From NCBI RefSeq assembly GCF_001612825.1, contig NZ_BDBE01000053.1:1-64000 (forward strand): a stretch of 64,000 bases of DNA, given 5' to 3'. The stretch comes from Nocardia caishijiensis NBRC 108228. Lineage in GTDB: Bacteria > Actinomycetota > Actinomycetes > Mycobacteriales > Mycobacteriaceae. Numbering within the stretch: the first letter of the stretch is position 1; every line of letters starts with the position of its first letter. Positions 8,896-18,376 of the stretch are shown here, piece by piece. Both the position numbers and the translations under genes were made by a program. Under the pieces are notes generated by a model. It did not search any database, was not told the origin of the DNA, and saw only the letters and a list, made by a program, of their open reading frames with translations.

Positions 8896-8902
8896 CTCGC
8901 AT

Positions 8903-9604
8903 TCACAGTCGCTTGTGCAGGGCCTCCGCCGCCGCCACGAGGTCGGCCGCCCAGCGCGCGCCCGGCCGACGACCCATCCGGTCGATCGGGCCCGACACCG
9001 ACACCGCCGCCACGAGCACCCCCGAAGCATCACGCACCGGCGCCGACACACTCGCCACGCCCTGCGCCCGCTCTGCCGCGCTCTGGGCCCACCCCCGCCT
9101 GCGGACCTCGGCCAGCGCCCGCTCACCGAAGACGGCGTCGGCCAGGACGGTGCGCTGCAGCTCCGGGTCGGCCCACGCCAGCAGCACCTTGGCCGCCGAG
9201 CCCGCGGTGAGCGGTAGTCGGGAACCGACGGGCACCGTGTCGCGCAGGCCGACGGGCGGCTCCAGCGCGGCCACGCACACGCGCGCGTTGCCGTCGCGGC
9301 AGTACAGCTGGACACTCTCGCCGGTGATCTCGCGCAGCCGGGGCAGAATGGCTCCGGCGGCCTCCACGAGCGGATCGGCGGCTCCCGCCGACAACTCACC
9401 GAGCGCGGGCCCCGGCCGCCACAGCCCATTGGCGTCGCGCGCGAGCAATCGATGCGTCTCCAGGCCGACCGCCAACCGGTGCGCGGTGGCGCGGGGCAGG
9501 CCGGTTCGGGTGCACAGGTCGTTGAGGCCGCATGGCTCGTCGGCGACGGCGTAGAGCACCGCCACGGCTTTGTCGAGAACACCGATACCGCTATGCTGTC
9601 TCAT
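8903..9604 (-). CDS. ndgR: IclR-family regulator of leucine biosynthesis (NdgR/LtbR type)
   Basis: A DNA-binding regulator expected to control the adjacent leuCD operon. The 233-residue protein has an N-terminal winged helix ([20 protein letters not shown], about residues 26-45) and a C-terminal IclR effector domain ending in [11 protein letters not shown]. Divergent placement 63 bp from leuC is the conserved arrangement of NdgR (Streptomyces), LtbR (Corynebacterium) and Rv2989. The start is ATG 9604. The shared spacer carries a TCTCA-N5-TGAGA palindrome, a likely operator for both directions. The effector is unknown from sequence. Confidence 0.92.
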   Translation of the reverse strand: MRQHSGIGVLDKAVAVLYAVADEPCGLNDLCTRTGLPRATAHRLAVGLETHRLLARDANGLWRPGPALGELSAGAADPLVEAAGAILPRLREITGESVQLYCRDGNARVCVAALEPPVGLRDTVPVGSRLPLTAGSAAKVLLAWADPELQRTVLADAVFGERALAEVRRRGWAQSAAERAQGVASVSAPVRDASGVLVAAVSVSGPIDRMGRRPGARWAADLVAAAEALHKRL

Positions 9605-9619
9605 AGAACGATACTAACG

Positions 9620-9634
9620 TCTCATATCTTGAGA
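9620..9634. promoter_or_regulatory. Candidate operator TCTCA-N5-TGAGA between ndgR and leuC
   Basis: TCTCATATCTTGAGA has perfect 5-bp arms and sits 34 bp upstream of the leuC start and 16 bp upstream of the regulator start. The half-sites and spacing are the same as at 5965-5979 before the MFS gene. Confidence 0.6.
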
Positions 9635-9667
9635 TTCCAAGTATGCCCGTCGAAAGGTGATCAAGCA

Positions 9668-11092
9668 ATGGCCGAGCGCGCCCGCACACTGGCCGAGAAG
9701 GTGTGGGAACAGCACGTCGTCGTCCCCGGCGGCGGTGACGGTACTTCCCGCGAACCCGACCTGATCTACATCGATCTGCACCTCGTGCACGAGGTCACCA
9801 GCCCACAGGCCTTCGACGGGCTGCGCGCGGCCGGTCGCCCGGTGCGCAGGCCCGATCTCACCATCGCCACCGAGGACCACAACGTCCCGACCGTCGACAT
9901 CGACAAGCCGATCGCTGACCCGATCTCGCGCATCCAGGTGGAGACGCTGCGCCGCAACTGCGCCGAATTCGGCGTGCGCCTGCACCCGATGGGCGACACC
10001 GAACAGGGCATCGTGCACGTGGTCGGCCCGCAGCTCGGCCTGACCCAGCCCGGCATGACCGTGGTGTGCGGCGACAGCCACACCTCCACCCACGGCGCGT
10101 TCGGCGCGCTGGCCATGGGAATCGGCACCAGCGAGGTCGAACACGTGCTGGCCACCCAGACGCTGTCGCTGCGCCCGTTCAAGACCATGGCCATCACCGT
10201 CGACGGCGAATTGGCGCCGGGCGTAACCAGCAAGGACCTGATCTTGGCCGTGATCGCCGAAATCGGCACCGGCGGCGGACAGGGCTATGTGCTCGAATAT
10301 CGCGGCGAGGCCATTCGCAAGCTGTCGATGGAAGCGCGGATGACGATCTGCAACATGTCGATCGAGGCGGGTGCCCGCGCGGGCATGATCGCCCCCGACG
10401 AGGTGACCTACGAATTCCTGAAGGGCCGCCCGCACGCGCCGCAGGGTGCCGACTGGGACGCCGCCGTGGCCGCCTGGGACGCGCTGAAGACCGACGAGGA
10501 CGCGGTTTTCGACGCCGAGGTGCACATCGACGCGAACCAGCTGACCCCGTTCGTCACCTGGGGCACCAACCCCGGTCAGGGCCTGCCGCTCGGCGCGAAC
10601 GTGCCCGACCCGGCCCGGATCGCCGACGAGACCGAGCGTGAAGCCGCCGAGAAGGCCTTGCGCTACATGGACCTGACGCCGGGAATGCCGCTGCGCGAGG
10701 TGAGCGTCGACACCGTTTTCGTCGGTTCCTGCACCAATGGCCGGATCGAGGATCTGCGCGCCGTCGCCGATGTTTTGAAGGGCCGCCACGTCGCCGACGG
10801 TGTGCGAATGCTGGTGGTACCCGGCTCGATGCGGGTGCGCGCCCAGGCGGAAAAAGAAGGACTCGGCGAGATTTTCACCGCGGCCGGTGCGGAATGGCGC
10901 CAGGCGGGCTGCTCGATGTGCCTCGGTATGAATCCGGATCAGTTGGAGCCCGGTCAGCGCTGCGCCTCCACGTCCAACCGCAATTTCGAAGGCAGGCAGG
11001 GCAAGGGCGGGCGTACCCACCTGGTCTCGCCGCTGGTCGCCGCCGCCACGGCGGTGCGCGGCACCCTGTCCTCGCCCGCCGACCTGGCCTGA
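9668..11092 (+). CDS. leuC: 3-isopropylmalate dehydratase large subunit
   Basis: With LeuD it isomerises 2-isopropylmalate to 3-isopropylmalate using a [4Fe-4S] cluster. The 474-residue aconitase-type subunit has the three cluster cysteines at about 355 (GSCTNGR), 415 and 418 (GCSMCLGMN), and the motif [30 protein letters not shown], here quoted in part as [13 protein letters not shown]. The ATG at 9668 follows GAAAGGTGA. leuD begins 37 bp after the stop, so the two form an operon, probably under the divergent IclR regulator. Confidence 0.97.
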   Translation: MAERARTLAEKVWEQHVVVPGGGDGTSREPDLIYIDLHLVHEVTSPQAFDGLRAAGRPVRRPDLTIATEDHNVPTVDIDKPIADPISRIQVETLRRNCAEFGVRLHPMGDTEQGIVHVVGPQLGLTQPGMTVVCGDSHTSTHGAFGALAMGIGTSEVEHVLATQTLSLRPFKTMAITVDGELAPGVTSKDLILAVIAEIGTGGGQGYVLEYRGEAIRKLSMEARMTICNMSIEAGARAGMIAPDEVTYEFLKGRPHAPQGADWDAAVAAWDALKTDEDAVFDAEVHIDANQLTPFVTWGTNPGQGLPLGANVPDPARIADETEREAAEKALRYMDLTPGMPLREVSVDTVFVGSCTNGRIEDLRAVADVLKGRHVADGVRMLVVPGSMRVRAQAEKEGLGEIFTAAGAEWRQAGCSMCLGMNPDQLEPGQRCASTSNRNFEGRQGKGGRTHLVSPLVAAATAVRGTLSSPADLA

Positions 11093-11129
11093 GCGGCCCC
11101 CGAACCACCACGATCGAAGGAGAATCGTT

Positions 11130-11738
11130 ATGGAAGCCTTCACTGTTCACAAAGGCATCGGGGTACCGCTGCGCCGGTCCAATGTCGACACCGATCAGAT
11201 CATCCCCGCCGTTTACCTGAAGCGTGTGACCCGTACCGGTTTCGAGGACGGTCTGTTCGCTGGTTGGCGCGCCGATCCGGAGTTCATTCTCAACATCGAG
11301 CCGTACCGCAGCGGCAGCGTTCTGGTGGCCGGGCCGGATTTCGGCACCGGTTCCTCGCGTGAGCACGCGGTGTGGGCGCTGTCGGACTACGGCTTTCGAG
11401 TGGTGATCTCGTCGCGTTTCGCCGACATCTTCCGGGGGAATGCGGGCAAGGGCGGTCTGCTGGCCGCGCAGATGTCACAGAACGATGTCGAAATGCTCTG
11501 GAAGCTGATCGAGGAACAACCCGGCCTCGAATTGGTTGTCGATCTGTCGGCGCGCACCGTCACGGCGGGAACCATCGTGTTGCCGTTCGATATTGACGAC
11601 TACACCCGCTGGCGTCTGCTGGAGGGTTTGGACGACATCGGCCTCACGCTGCGGCAAGGCGACGCGATCACCGACTTCGAAAAGAGAAGGCCGTCATGGA
11701 AACCCGTGACGCTGCCGGAGCCTATTTCGCAGGCGTAA
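11130..11738 (+). CDS. leuD: 3-isopropylmalate dehydratase small subunit
   Basis: The swivelling small subunit of isopropylmalate isomerase, a partner of LeuC. The 202-residue protein contains [19 protein letters not shown] near the N-terminus and the substrate-binding [17 protein letters not shown], both typical of LeuD. The ATG at 11130 follows GAAGGAGAA. No terminator of note is seen in the 156 bp before hupB, although hupB has its own upstream AT-richer segment. Confidence 0.97.
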   Translation: MEAFTVHKGIGVPLRRSNVDTDQIIPAVYLKRVTRTGFEDGLFAGWRADPEFILNIEPYRSGSVLVAGPDFGTGSSREHAVWALSDYGFRVVISSRFADIFRGNAGKGGLLAAQMSQNDVEMLWKLIEEQPGLELVVDLSARTVTAGTIVLPFDIDDYTRWRLLEGLDDIGLTLRQGDAITDFEKRRPSWKPVTLPEPISQA

Positions 11739-11894
11739 TCGGCTGGGGCGCTTAGGGGCGCTTCCCGGGGAGCGGTAGCTGGACGTGTGCTAAACCACAT
11801 GAATTTTGGCGTGGCACATAGACTCTTGCTCAAACTGGGTTTACCGTGGTACCTAGTCGGTCCGACGACGGGCCATTAGTCTGCGGAGGATTCA

Positions 11895-12563
11895 ATGAAC
11901 AAGGCGGAACTGATCGACGTTCTGACCGAAAAGTTGGGTACGGACAGGCGCACGGCTACTGCGGCTGTCGAGAACGTGGTCGACACCATCGTTCGCGCCG
12001 TGCACAAAGGTCAAAGCGTCACCATCACCGGATTCGGTGTGTTCGAACAGCGCAAGCGTGCTCCCCGGGTCGCCCGTAACCCGCGTACCGGTGAAACCGT
12101 GAAGGTGAAGGCGACTTCGGTGCCCGCCTTCCGGCCGGGCGCTCAGTTCAAAGCGGTGATCGCGGGTAAGCAGAAGCTGGCCGCCTCCGGGCCCGCCGTG
12201 AAGCGTGGTGTGAACGCGCCCGTGGCGGCGAAGAAGGCGGCGGCCAAGAAGACCGCGGCCAAGAAGACCGCCGCCAAGAAGGCGACGCCGTCGAAGGGCC
12301 CGGCCAAGACCACGGCCCGCAAGGCCGCGACCAAGGCTCCTGCCGCCAAGAAGACGACGGCGGCCAAGGCCACCGCCGCCAAGAAGACCACGGCGGCAAA
12401 GAAGGCCCCGGCCAAGAAGACTGCGACCAAGGCCACCGCCGCCAAGACCGCTGCCAAGACCACCGCCGCCAAGACCACGGCGGCCAAGAAGACCACCGCT
12501 GCCAAGAAGGCTCCTGCCAAGAAGACTGCTGCCAAGAAGACTGCCGCCCGTCGTGCTCGTTGA
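11895..12563 (+). CDS. hupB: HU-like nucleoid protein with lysine/alanine-rich tail
   Basis: A nucleoid-associated DNA-bending protein of the mycobacterial HupB/Hlp/MDP1 type. Residues 1-90 form the HU fold ([15 protein letters not shown], then [21 protein letters not shown], the DNA-binding arm). From about residue 100 to 222 there is a disordered tail of repeated [15 protein letters not shown]-like units, which in mycobacteria binds DNA and is acetylated or methylated. GGAGG stands 5 bases before ATG 11895. A possible promoter is TTGCTC (11826) and TACCTA (11850) with an 18-bp spacer. The gene ends before a strong convergent terminator. Confidence 0.96.
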   Translation: MNKAELIDVLTEKLGTDRRTATAAVENVVDTIVRAVHKGQSVTITGFGVFEQRKRAPRVARNPRTGETVKVKATSVPAFRPGAQFKAVIAGKQKLAASGPAVKRGVNAPVAAKKAAAKKTAAKKTAAKKATPSKGPAKTTARKAATKAPAAKKTTAAKATAAKKTTAAKKAPAKKTATKATAAKTAAKTTAAKTTAAKKTTAAKKAPAKKTAAKKTAARRAR

Positions 12564-12630
12564 TCCTGCCGCAGCGGGATCAGGTCGGGGAATGTGCACG
12601 TAAAGCCGCATCACCCACCACTGGACCGAG

Positions 12631-12657
12631 AACGGCCCCGGAATTTCCGGGGCCGTT
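12631..12657. terminator. Bidirectional terminator between hupB and mutT1
   Basis: AACGGCCCCGGAA and TTCCGGGGCCGTT are a 13-bp inverted repeat around a single T, in the 118-bp gap between convergent genes. It is followed by T on the hupB side. Confidence 0.85.
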
Positions 12658-12681
12658 TCGGCTGTGTGGAGTAACTTTTGT

Positions 12682-13635
12682 TCAGGCGGTGACGATTCCC
12701 GTAGACAACGCACGATCCATATGGTTCGCCGCGACTAATCGGTCCCCGATGAACGACAATGCCCAGACGCTGCCCTTGCGATTACGCGCGGGCGGCAAGG
12801 CGAGGCCGTCCCGTTGCGCCAACCACTGTGTCAGATCGGGAATCACCCCGCCCTGACTGCAGACCACGGGCACACCCCGTTCTGTTACCAACGACAGAAA
12901 TCGTTGCCGCGCCGCATCTTTCGCTGAATCGTAACCTTGCTCGGAAAACATTGGCTCGCAATTGATTTCGGCGTTCAGCTGGTCCGCCAACGGGGTAACG
13001 GTTTGGATACAGCGCAGTGGATCGGCCGAATGGATCCGGGATGCGCCGAACGCCAGCAGATTCGGCACGAGCGCCTGCGCCTGCCGTCGTCCGGCGGGCT
13101 CGAGCGGTCGCTGATCGTCGGGTCCGGCGAACTCGGCGCGCTTGCCCGCCTTGGCGTGCCGGACGAGCAGCACGGTGCTGGTCTTCGGAGGATGACGGGC
13201 GAAGACGCGCACGATCTGGCGGTCCATCGGGTACGACAGCTCGTCCATCACGTCGTCGAGCGGAATCCAGCGCAGCTGGTCGACTTCGGAGTTCACCGTG
13301 AACTCGCCTTCGGCCGCCTCGGCGGCCCAGTAGTCCACCCGCTTGAGCTGCCGGTGCCCCGGGATGGGATAGGTGACCCGGCCGAGATAACGCCCGAGTG
13401 TGCACGGCAGGCCGGTCTCCTCGCCGACCTCGCGCACGGCCGCGACCACCTGGCTCTCGCCGGGATCGAGCTTGCCCTTCGGCAGGGACCAGTCGCCGTA
13501 CTTGGGCCGGTGGATCACCGCGATCTCCGGCCCGGCGGCGCCTGCCCGCCACAGAACCGCGCCCGCGGCATGAATATTGGGCCGGACCCGCGGATCGCGC
13601 ATCGGTTCGGGCTTCTCCTGTGCGTGCTTGCTCAC
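12682..13635 (-). CDS. mutT1: Nudix hydrolase fused to histidine phosphatase (MutT1)
   Basis: A sanitation enzyme of the mycobacterial MutT1 type, which hydrolyses 8-oxo-(d)GTP and diadenosine polyphosphates. The 317-residue protein has an N-terminal Nudix domain with the box G54-x5-E-x7-REVGEETGL (to about residue 76) and a C-terminal histidine-phosphatase domain with LLVRHAKAG (Arg159, His160). The GTG start overlaps the ppk stop (GTGA), so it is translationally coupled downstream of ppk, as in M. tuberculosis Rv2984-Rv2985. Acting on nucleotide pools next to polyphosphate kinase is a conserved pairing of unclear logic. Confidence 0.94.
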   Translation of the reverse strand: MSKHAQEKPEPMRDPRVRPNIHAAGAVLWRAGAAGPEIAVIHRPKYGDWSLPKGKLDPGESQVVAAVREVGEETGLPCTLGRYLGRVTYPIPGHRQLKRVDYWAAEAAEGEFTVNSEVDQLRWIPLDDVMDELSYPMDRQIVRVFARHPPKTSTVLLVRHAKAGKRAEFAGPDDQRPLEPAGRRQAQALVPNLLAFGASRIHSADPLRCIQTVTPLADQLNAEINCEPMFSEQGYDSAKDAARQRFLSLVTERGVPVVCSQGGVIPDLTQWLAQRDGLALPPARNRKGSVWALSFIGDRLVAANHMDRALSTGIVTA

Positions 13636-15800
13636 GGCTGTTCGGGGCGACGCAACCGCATGAGGAATTCCTGGTGATCGCGCACCTGGTCGGCGTCGGC
13701 GTCGATCGGGCTCGCCTGCCAGGAGCCGTCGGGCAGCAGTACCCAGCAGCGGGTGCGCGGGTCGAGCGCGGAGTCGAAGACCGTGCCGAGCTGTTCGGTC
13801 AGGCGCGGATCCTTCACCTGCACCATGACCTCCACCCGGCGGTCCAGATTGCGGTGCATCATGTCGGCGCTGCCGATCCAGGTCTGCTCCTGGGCCTGGA
13901 ACTGCAGTACCCGCGAGTGTTCGAGGAAGCGACCGAGAATCGAGCGCACCTCGATGTTCTCGCTCAGGCCCGGTACGCCCGCGCGCAGGCCGCAGATGCC
14001 GCGCACGACGATCTGTACCGGGACTCCCGCCTGGGAGGCGCGGTAGAGGGCGTCGATGATCTGCTCGTCCACGATGGCGTTGGCCTTGAGCCGAATGCGG
14101 GCGTCGAAACCCTCACGCGCGAGTTCGATCTCGCGGTCGATCCGCTCGATGATGCCAGCCCGGACACCGAGCGGGGCGACCATCAGATTGCGGTAGTCCT
14201 CCTTGCGGGAGTACCCGGTGAGCGAGTTGAACAGATCGGTCAGGTCGGCGCCGATCTCCGGTGCCGCCGTGAACAAGCCGACGTCTTCGTACAGGCGTGC
14301 GGTCTTGGGGTTGTAGTTGCCGGTGCCGATGTGGCAGTAACGGCGGATGGTCGACCCCTCGCGCCGCACCACCAGGCACGTCTTGCAGTGGGTCTTGAGG
14401 CCGACCAGGCCGTAGACCACGTGCACGCCCGCCTGTTCCAGCGCGCGTGCCCATTTGATGTTGGCCTGCTCGTCGAAGCGGGCCTTGATCTCCACCAGGG
14501 CCACCACCTGTTTGCCCGCCTCGGCGGCCTCGATCAGGGCGTTGATGATGGGGGAGTCACCGGAGGTGCGGTACAGGGTCTGCTTGATGGCCAGCACCTG
14601 CGGGTCGGCGGCGGCCTGCTCGATGAAACGCTGCACGCTGGTGGAGAACGAGTCGTAGGGGTGGTGCACCAGCACGTCGCCCTCGCGCAGCGCGCTGAAG
14701 ACATTGCGTGGGGTCTCACGCTCACCGAACGCGGCGGGGGTGGCCGGGACGTAGGGCGCGTCCTTGAGTTCGGGCCGGTCCACGCCGTAGACCTGCCACA
14801 GGCACGACAGGTCGAGCAGGCCGGGCACCTGGATCACATCGGCGGGGTCGACCTCCAACTCACGTAGTAGCAACTCCAGCATGTGCTCGGTCATGTCGTC
14901 GGAGACCTCGAGTCGCACCGGCTTGCCGAAACGGCGCCGTGCGAGTTCGCGTTCCATCGCTTGGAGCAGGTCCTCGTCGCGGTCCTCGTCGACCTCGAAG
15001 TCGGCGTTGCGGGTGATCCGGAACGAATGGGTCTCCACCACGGTCAGGCCGGGAAACAGCAGATCGAGGTGAGCGGCGATGAGCTCTTCCATCGGCAGGA
15101 ACGCCGCGATCGCCGAGGGGGCGCCGGTGCGGCGCACGCGCACGAACCGGTCGACGTTGTCGGGCACCTTCACACGGGCGAAGTGTTCGCCACCGGTGCC
15201 CGCGTCCTTCACCGTCACGGCGAGATTGAGGCTCAGGCCGGAGATGTAGGGGAAGGGGTGGGCCGGGTCGACGGCCAGCGGTGTGAGGACCGGGAAGACC
15301 TGATCGGTGAAGTAGCTCGAAAGGCGTTGCCGTTCGGCGTCGTCGAGGCCCGACCAGCCGATGATGTCGATGCCCGCCTCGGCCAGCGCCGGATTCACCG
15401 AATCGATGAACACCTTCGCGTGCCGCTCGGCGAGTTCCTGCGCGCGGGCGGAGATCATCTCGAGCTGTTCCGACGGTGAGCGGCCGTCGGCCGAACGCAC
15501 CGAGAGCCCTGTCTCGGCACGGCGTTTGAGCCCGGCGACCCGGACCATGTAGAACTCGTCGAGGTTGGAGGCGAAGATCGCGAGGAACTTCGCGCGCTCC
15601 AGCAACGGCAGGGAAGCGTCCTCGGCGAGCGCGAGCACCCGGGCATTGAAGTCGAGCCAGCTGAGTTCCCGGTTGAGGTAGCGATCGCGTGGCAATCGCT
15701 GCGAACTGCCGTCGGGGCCCGAGGCGATGGCGGCCGCAGGTGGCGGGGAAATCGGGGGCAGGGACTTGATGGTTTCCGTGTCGCTCACGTCATCGATCAT
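13632..15800 (-). CDS. ppk: Polyphosphate kinase
   Basis: PPK1 makes inorganic polyphosphate from the gamma phosphate of ATP. The 722-residue protein begins its core with [17 protein letters not shown], has the PPK middle motif [10 protein letters not shown], and the catalytic-domain stretch [25 protein letters not shown] (quoted in part as [16 protein letters not shown]), with its phosphorylated-histidine environment. AGGGG abuts ATG 15800 too closely; the in-frame GTG at 15788 is a possible alternative start. A small hairpin (15807-15822) precedes the ribosome site. mutT1 follows with overlapping codons. Confidence 0.96.
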   Translation of the reverse strand: MIDDVSDTETIKSLPPISPPPAAAIASGPDGSSQRLPRDRYLNRELSWLDFNARVLALAEDASLPLLERAKFLAIFASNLDEFYMVRVAGLKRRAETGLSVRSADGRSPSEQLEMISARAQELAERHAKVFIDSVNPALAEAGIDIIGWSGLDDAERQRLSSYFTDQVFPVLTPLAVDPAHPFPYISGLSLNLAVTVKDAGTGGEHFARVKVPDNVDRFVRVRRTGAPSAIAAFLPMEELIAAHLDLLFPGLTVVETHSFRITRNADFEVDEDRDEDLLQAMERELARRRFGKPVRLEVSDDMTEHMLELLLRELEVDPADVIQVPGLLDLSCLWQVYGVDRPELKDAPYVPATPAAFGERETPRNVFSALREGDVLVHHPYDSFSTSVQRFIEQAAADPQVLAIKQTLYRTSGDSPIINALIEAAEAGKQVVALVEIKARFDEQANIKWARALEQAGVHVVYGLVGLKTHCKTCLVVRREGSTIRRYCHIGTGNYNPKTARLYEDVGLFTAAPEIGADLTDLFNSLTGYSRKEDYRNLMVAPLGVRAGIIERIDREIELAREGFDARIRLKANAIVDEQIIDALYRASQAGVPVQIVVRGICGLRAGVPGLSENIEVRSILGRFLEHSRVLQFQAQEQTWIGSADMMHRNLDRRVEVMVQVKDPRLTEQLGTVFDSALDPRTRCWVLLPDGSWQASPIDADADQVRDHQEFLMRLRRPEQP

Positions 15801-15860
15801 CCCCTACGAACCGAGTGGTTCGCAGCATGACATCAGGTGAACTCCTGGGGTGGCGACCGG

Positions 15861-16532
15861 CTAGCACACTGTGCGGACCGGCTCACCGCCGCGCGTGGTG
15901 ATCCCGAACTCCCACAGGGCGCTCGCGGTGGCGGTGCCGACGCCGAGGGCCTGGACGGTGTCCAGGTCGTCGGGAGTGTCGACGTCGCAGCGCAGTCCCG
16001 GCCAGTGACCGAGGACCGCGACGGCGCCGTGTTCGCGGTGGGCGCGGGCCGAATCGGGTCCGAAGCGCGGCGCCAGCGGGTCCGGTGCGGCGCCCGCCAG
16101 CAATGCGGAGGTGCCGGTACCCGTGTGATCGGTCACCAGCGCGCGCGAAGCAGGCGCCACGGTCAGGAAGTCGGCGAGTTCGGCGGGGCGAAGGGCGGGC
16201 AGGTCCGCCTGTAGGGCGAGCAGCCGGACCGCGCCGTAGCGGCGGCGGACATCGTTCGCCGCGGCGGTCAGGGCGGTGTTGAGCGGGTCCGCGTGGGCGG
16301 GCGGTTCGGCCAGGGCGTGCGCGCCGAGTTCGCGGGCGCGCGTGGCGACGAGGGGATCCGGGGTGACGACGGTCAGCGAGCCGATCGCGGACACGGCGGC
16401 GGCCGCCTCGACGGTGTCGGCGAACATGGCCAGCACCAGCCGGGCGCGTTGGTCGGCGCTGAGCGCGGCCGACAACCGGCTCTTGGCCAGATCCCGGTGC
16501 TTGACCGCCATCACGGCGTGCACGGTGTGCAT
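15861..16532 (-). CDS. cofC: Phosphoenolpyruvate/2-phospholactate guanylyltransferase (CofC/FbiD)
   Basis: A coenzyme F420 biosynthesis enzyme that activates phosphoenolpyruvate (mycobacteria) or 2-phospho-L-lactate with GTP. The 223-residue protein has the nucleotidyltransferase N-terminus VMAVKHRDLAKSRLS, LLALQADLPALRPAEL with the DLP metal-site motif, and the late stretch DVDTPDDL. It is the positional equivalent of Rv2983 (FbiD). The ATG at 16532 is preceded by TAGGAT with a 7-nt gap, so transcription is probably leaderless. The left end of the IS110 element lies about 80 bp upstream, leaving this promoter intact. Confidence 0.9.
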   Translation of the reverse strand: MHTVHAVMAVKHRDLAKSRLSAALSADQRARLVLAMFADTVEAAAAVSAIGSLTVVTPDPLVATRARELGAHALAEPPAHADPLNTALTAAANDVRRRYGAVRLLALQADLPALRPAELADFLTVAPASRALVTDHTGTGTSALLAGAAPDPLAPRFGPDSARAHREHGAVAVLGHWPGLRCDVDTPDDLDTVQALGVGTATASALWEFGITTRGGEPVRTVC

Positions 16533-16545
16533 GGTCTCGATCCTA
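16533..16545 (-). promoter_or_regulatory. Predicted leaderless -10 element of cofC
   Basis: Read on the minus strand, TAGGAT (16545-16540) is followed by 7 nt and the ATG at 16532. Confidence 0.5.
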
Positions 16546-16830
16546 CTACTTAGCGGGTAACGATCGGATTCCGCACCGCTGGACGCCTGTTTCGATCCAG
16601 ACCATCGAGGTCTCATGCAAGGCCGTGCGCTAGCCGTGCCGGGTGCTGATCGTTGCGTGTTCGGCCAGGGTGGATAAAGCATCGGGTGTCCCTGGGAGCA
16701 CGACCCCTCACCGTAGGAATCGTGTATCCCGCCTTGTCCGAACCAGTCCAGTTTTGCCGCCAGGTGACTCCCTGTTCCCATCCGGCCCGTAAGGCCTTAT
16801 CGAAGACCGTGAGCGCCCGGCAGCAATGTG

Positions 16831-17033
16831 GTGGCTGAGCAACCGGTTCCGCTGTTGCTCAGCCACTTTCGGGCGTTTCATTGATCGTGGTCCGAGCCCG
16901 CCCACACGAGACGAACACCTCGCATTACGTGAGCCTCGAGCTCTGCCGAAGACCGGTGTCGTGTGGGTGCGCTGGGAGCGCGAACAACTCATCGGAGGCC
17001 AGCCCACAGAGGCTCGTAAGTAGGGCGTCGCGC
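16831..17033 (+). ncRNA. Candidate bridge RNA of the IS110 element
   Basis: Three stem-loops stand in order just upstream of the transposase. First is a 12-bp perfect hairpin (16831-16842 with 16855-16866). Second is an 11-bp stem including one G-T pair (16899-16909 with 16959-16969) around a 49-nt loop. Third is a 6-bp stem (16978-16983 with 17028-17033) around a 44-nt loop. The second loop holds CTCGAGCTCT (16935-16944), 8 of 10 identical to the left flank plus core ATCGAGGTCT. The third loop holds CATCGGAGG (16990-16998), 9 of 9 identical to the element's right end. This matches the hairpin, target-loop, donor-loop order of IS621-type bridge RNAs. Confidence 0.45.
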
Positions 17034-17087
17034 GTTCCTGCCTGGGTCTTGTGACCTGCACAAAACAACCAAACACCTGGAGGGCAC

Positions 17088-18335
17088 ATGAGTCGCTACT
17101 GCGGGATCGATTGGGCCGAGGGGCATCACGACGTCGCCGTCGTCGACCAGGACGGCACCCTGATCGCGAAGAAACGGATCGGCGACGATCCGGCCGGATT
17201 CACCGCCCTGACCGAGCTACTCACCGCGGCCGGCGACACCGCCACCGACCCGATCCCCGTCGCGATCGAAACTCCGCGCGGGCTCATGGTCGCCGCGATC
17301 CGCGCCACCGGGCGCAAGGTCTATGCGATCAACCCGATGGCCGTCGCCCGCTACCGCGAACGCCACACCATGGCACGGTCGAAGTCCGACCACGCCGACG
17401 CGATGACCCTGGCCAACATCTTGCGCGTCGATGCCCACATGCACCGACCGATCCCCGCCGACACCGAACTCGCCCAAGCCATCGCCGTGCTCGCCCGCGC
17501 CCAACAGGACGCCGTTTGGCGGCGCACCAAAGCCAGCAACGAGCTGCGCTCACTGCTGCGCGAGTTCCACCCGGGGTTCCTGGCCGCCTTCGCCGACAAA
17601 TCCGCCACCAACCTCGCCAAACCCGAGGTCCGCGCGATCCTGGCCATCGCCCCGACCCCCGCAGCCGCGGCAAGACTGACCCGGACCCGCATCGCGGCCG
17701 CCCTCCGGCGGGCTGGTCGCAAACGCGGCATAGAAGCCCTGGCCGACGACATCGTGGACAAGCTGCGCCGCCCCGGCCTGCGCCAACCCGAGCTCGTCGA
17801 GAAGGCCATGGGCCGCCAAGCCCTCGCTCTGCTCGCCGCCCTCGACGCGGCCTGCCTCGGCGCCGAGGACCTGGAACAGGCCGCCACCGAGGAATTCCGC
17901 AAACACCCCGATCACGCGATCGTCACCAGCTTCCCCGGCCTGGCAGACCTCACCGGCGCCCGCGTTCTCGCCGAGATCGGCGACGACCGCACCCGGTTCG
18001 CCAACGCGCGGGCGTTGAAGGCCTACGCCGGAACCGCACCCGTCACCCGCGCATCCGGACGCAGCATCTCGATCACCTTCCGCCGGATCAAGAACGACCG
18101 CCTCGCCGCCGCCGGCTGGGTTTGGGGATTCTCCGCCGCCGCTCACCCCGGTCCCACCCGAGAGCACTACCTACACCGCCGCGCCCACGGCGACCGCCAC
18201 TCCGCCGCACTGCGGCACCTGGTGAACAAAATGCTCGGCCAGCTCTACTACTGCCTCCAGCACCGCCAGGAATTCGACCCCGTCAAAGCCTTCGGACAAC
18301 CCGCCACACCCACACCGGAACCCCTCGCAGCTTGA
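17088..18335 (+). CDS. IS110-family transposase (DEDD recombinase)
   Basis: A site-specific DNA recombinase of the IS110 family. The 415-residue protein has the RuvC-like DEDD tetrad at Asp8 ([11 protein letters not shown]), Glu61 (AIETPRG), Asp101 and Asp104 (SDHADA), and the C-terminal Transposase_20 domain with [18 protein letters not shown] and the expected catalytic Ser323 in [14 protein letters not shown] lies before ATG 17088. It looks full length with no frameshift, so the element may be active. A continuous frame runs past the upstream and downstream borders into gpsA on another frame register, but that is not a fusion. Confidence 0.95.
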   Translation: MSRYCGIDWAEGHHDVAVVDQDGTLIAKKRIGDDPAGFTALTELLTAAGDTATDPIPVAIETPRGLMVAAIRATGRKVYAINPMAVARYRERHTMARSKSDHADAMTLANILRVDAHMHRPIPADTELAQAIAVLARAQQDAVWRRTKASNELRSLLREFHPGFLAAFADKSATNLAKPEVRAILAIAPTPAAAARLTRTRIAAALRRAGRKRGIEALADDIVDKLRRPGLRQPELVEKAMGRQALALLAALDAACLGAEDLEQAATEEFRKHPDHAIVTSFPGLADLTGARVLAEIGDDRTRFANARALKAYAGTAPVTRASGRSISITFRRIKNDRLAAAGWVWGFSAAAHPGPTREHYLHRRAHGDRHSAALRHLVNKMLGQLYYCLQHRQEFDPVKAFGQPATPTPEPLAA

Positions 18336-18376
18336 CACTTAGAAGCATCGGAGGTCTTGCATGGCATATTGGGCTG

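Larger units (their letters stand above)
16612..18355 (+). mobile_element. IS110-family insertion sequence (ends inferred)
   Basis: An intact DEDD transposase is preceded by a long non-coding left end and followed by a very short right end, as in the IS110 group. Ends were inferred from the pair CATCGAGGTCT at 16603-16613 (left flank) and CATCGGAGGTCT at 18346-18357 (right end), where the shared dinucleotide CT would be the recombination core. Removing the element would leave a normal-looking spacer of about 100 bp between cofC and gpsA. The family makes no terminal inverted repeats, so the ends rest on this comparison alone. Only one copy is seen in the window. Confidence 0.7.

Noticed and set aside
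18332-18369. TTGACA with CATATT as a standard gpsA promoter
   Set aside because: The spacer is 26 bp, too long for sigma-70 type recognition. A weaker TTGCAT at 19 bp is mentioned instead.
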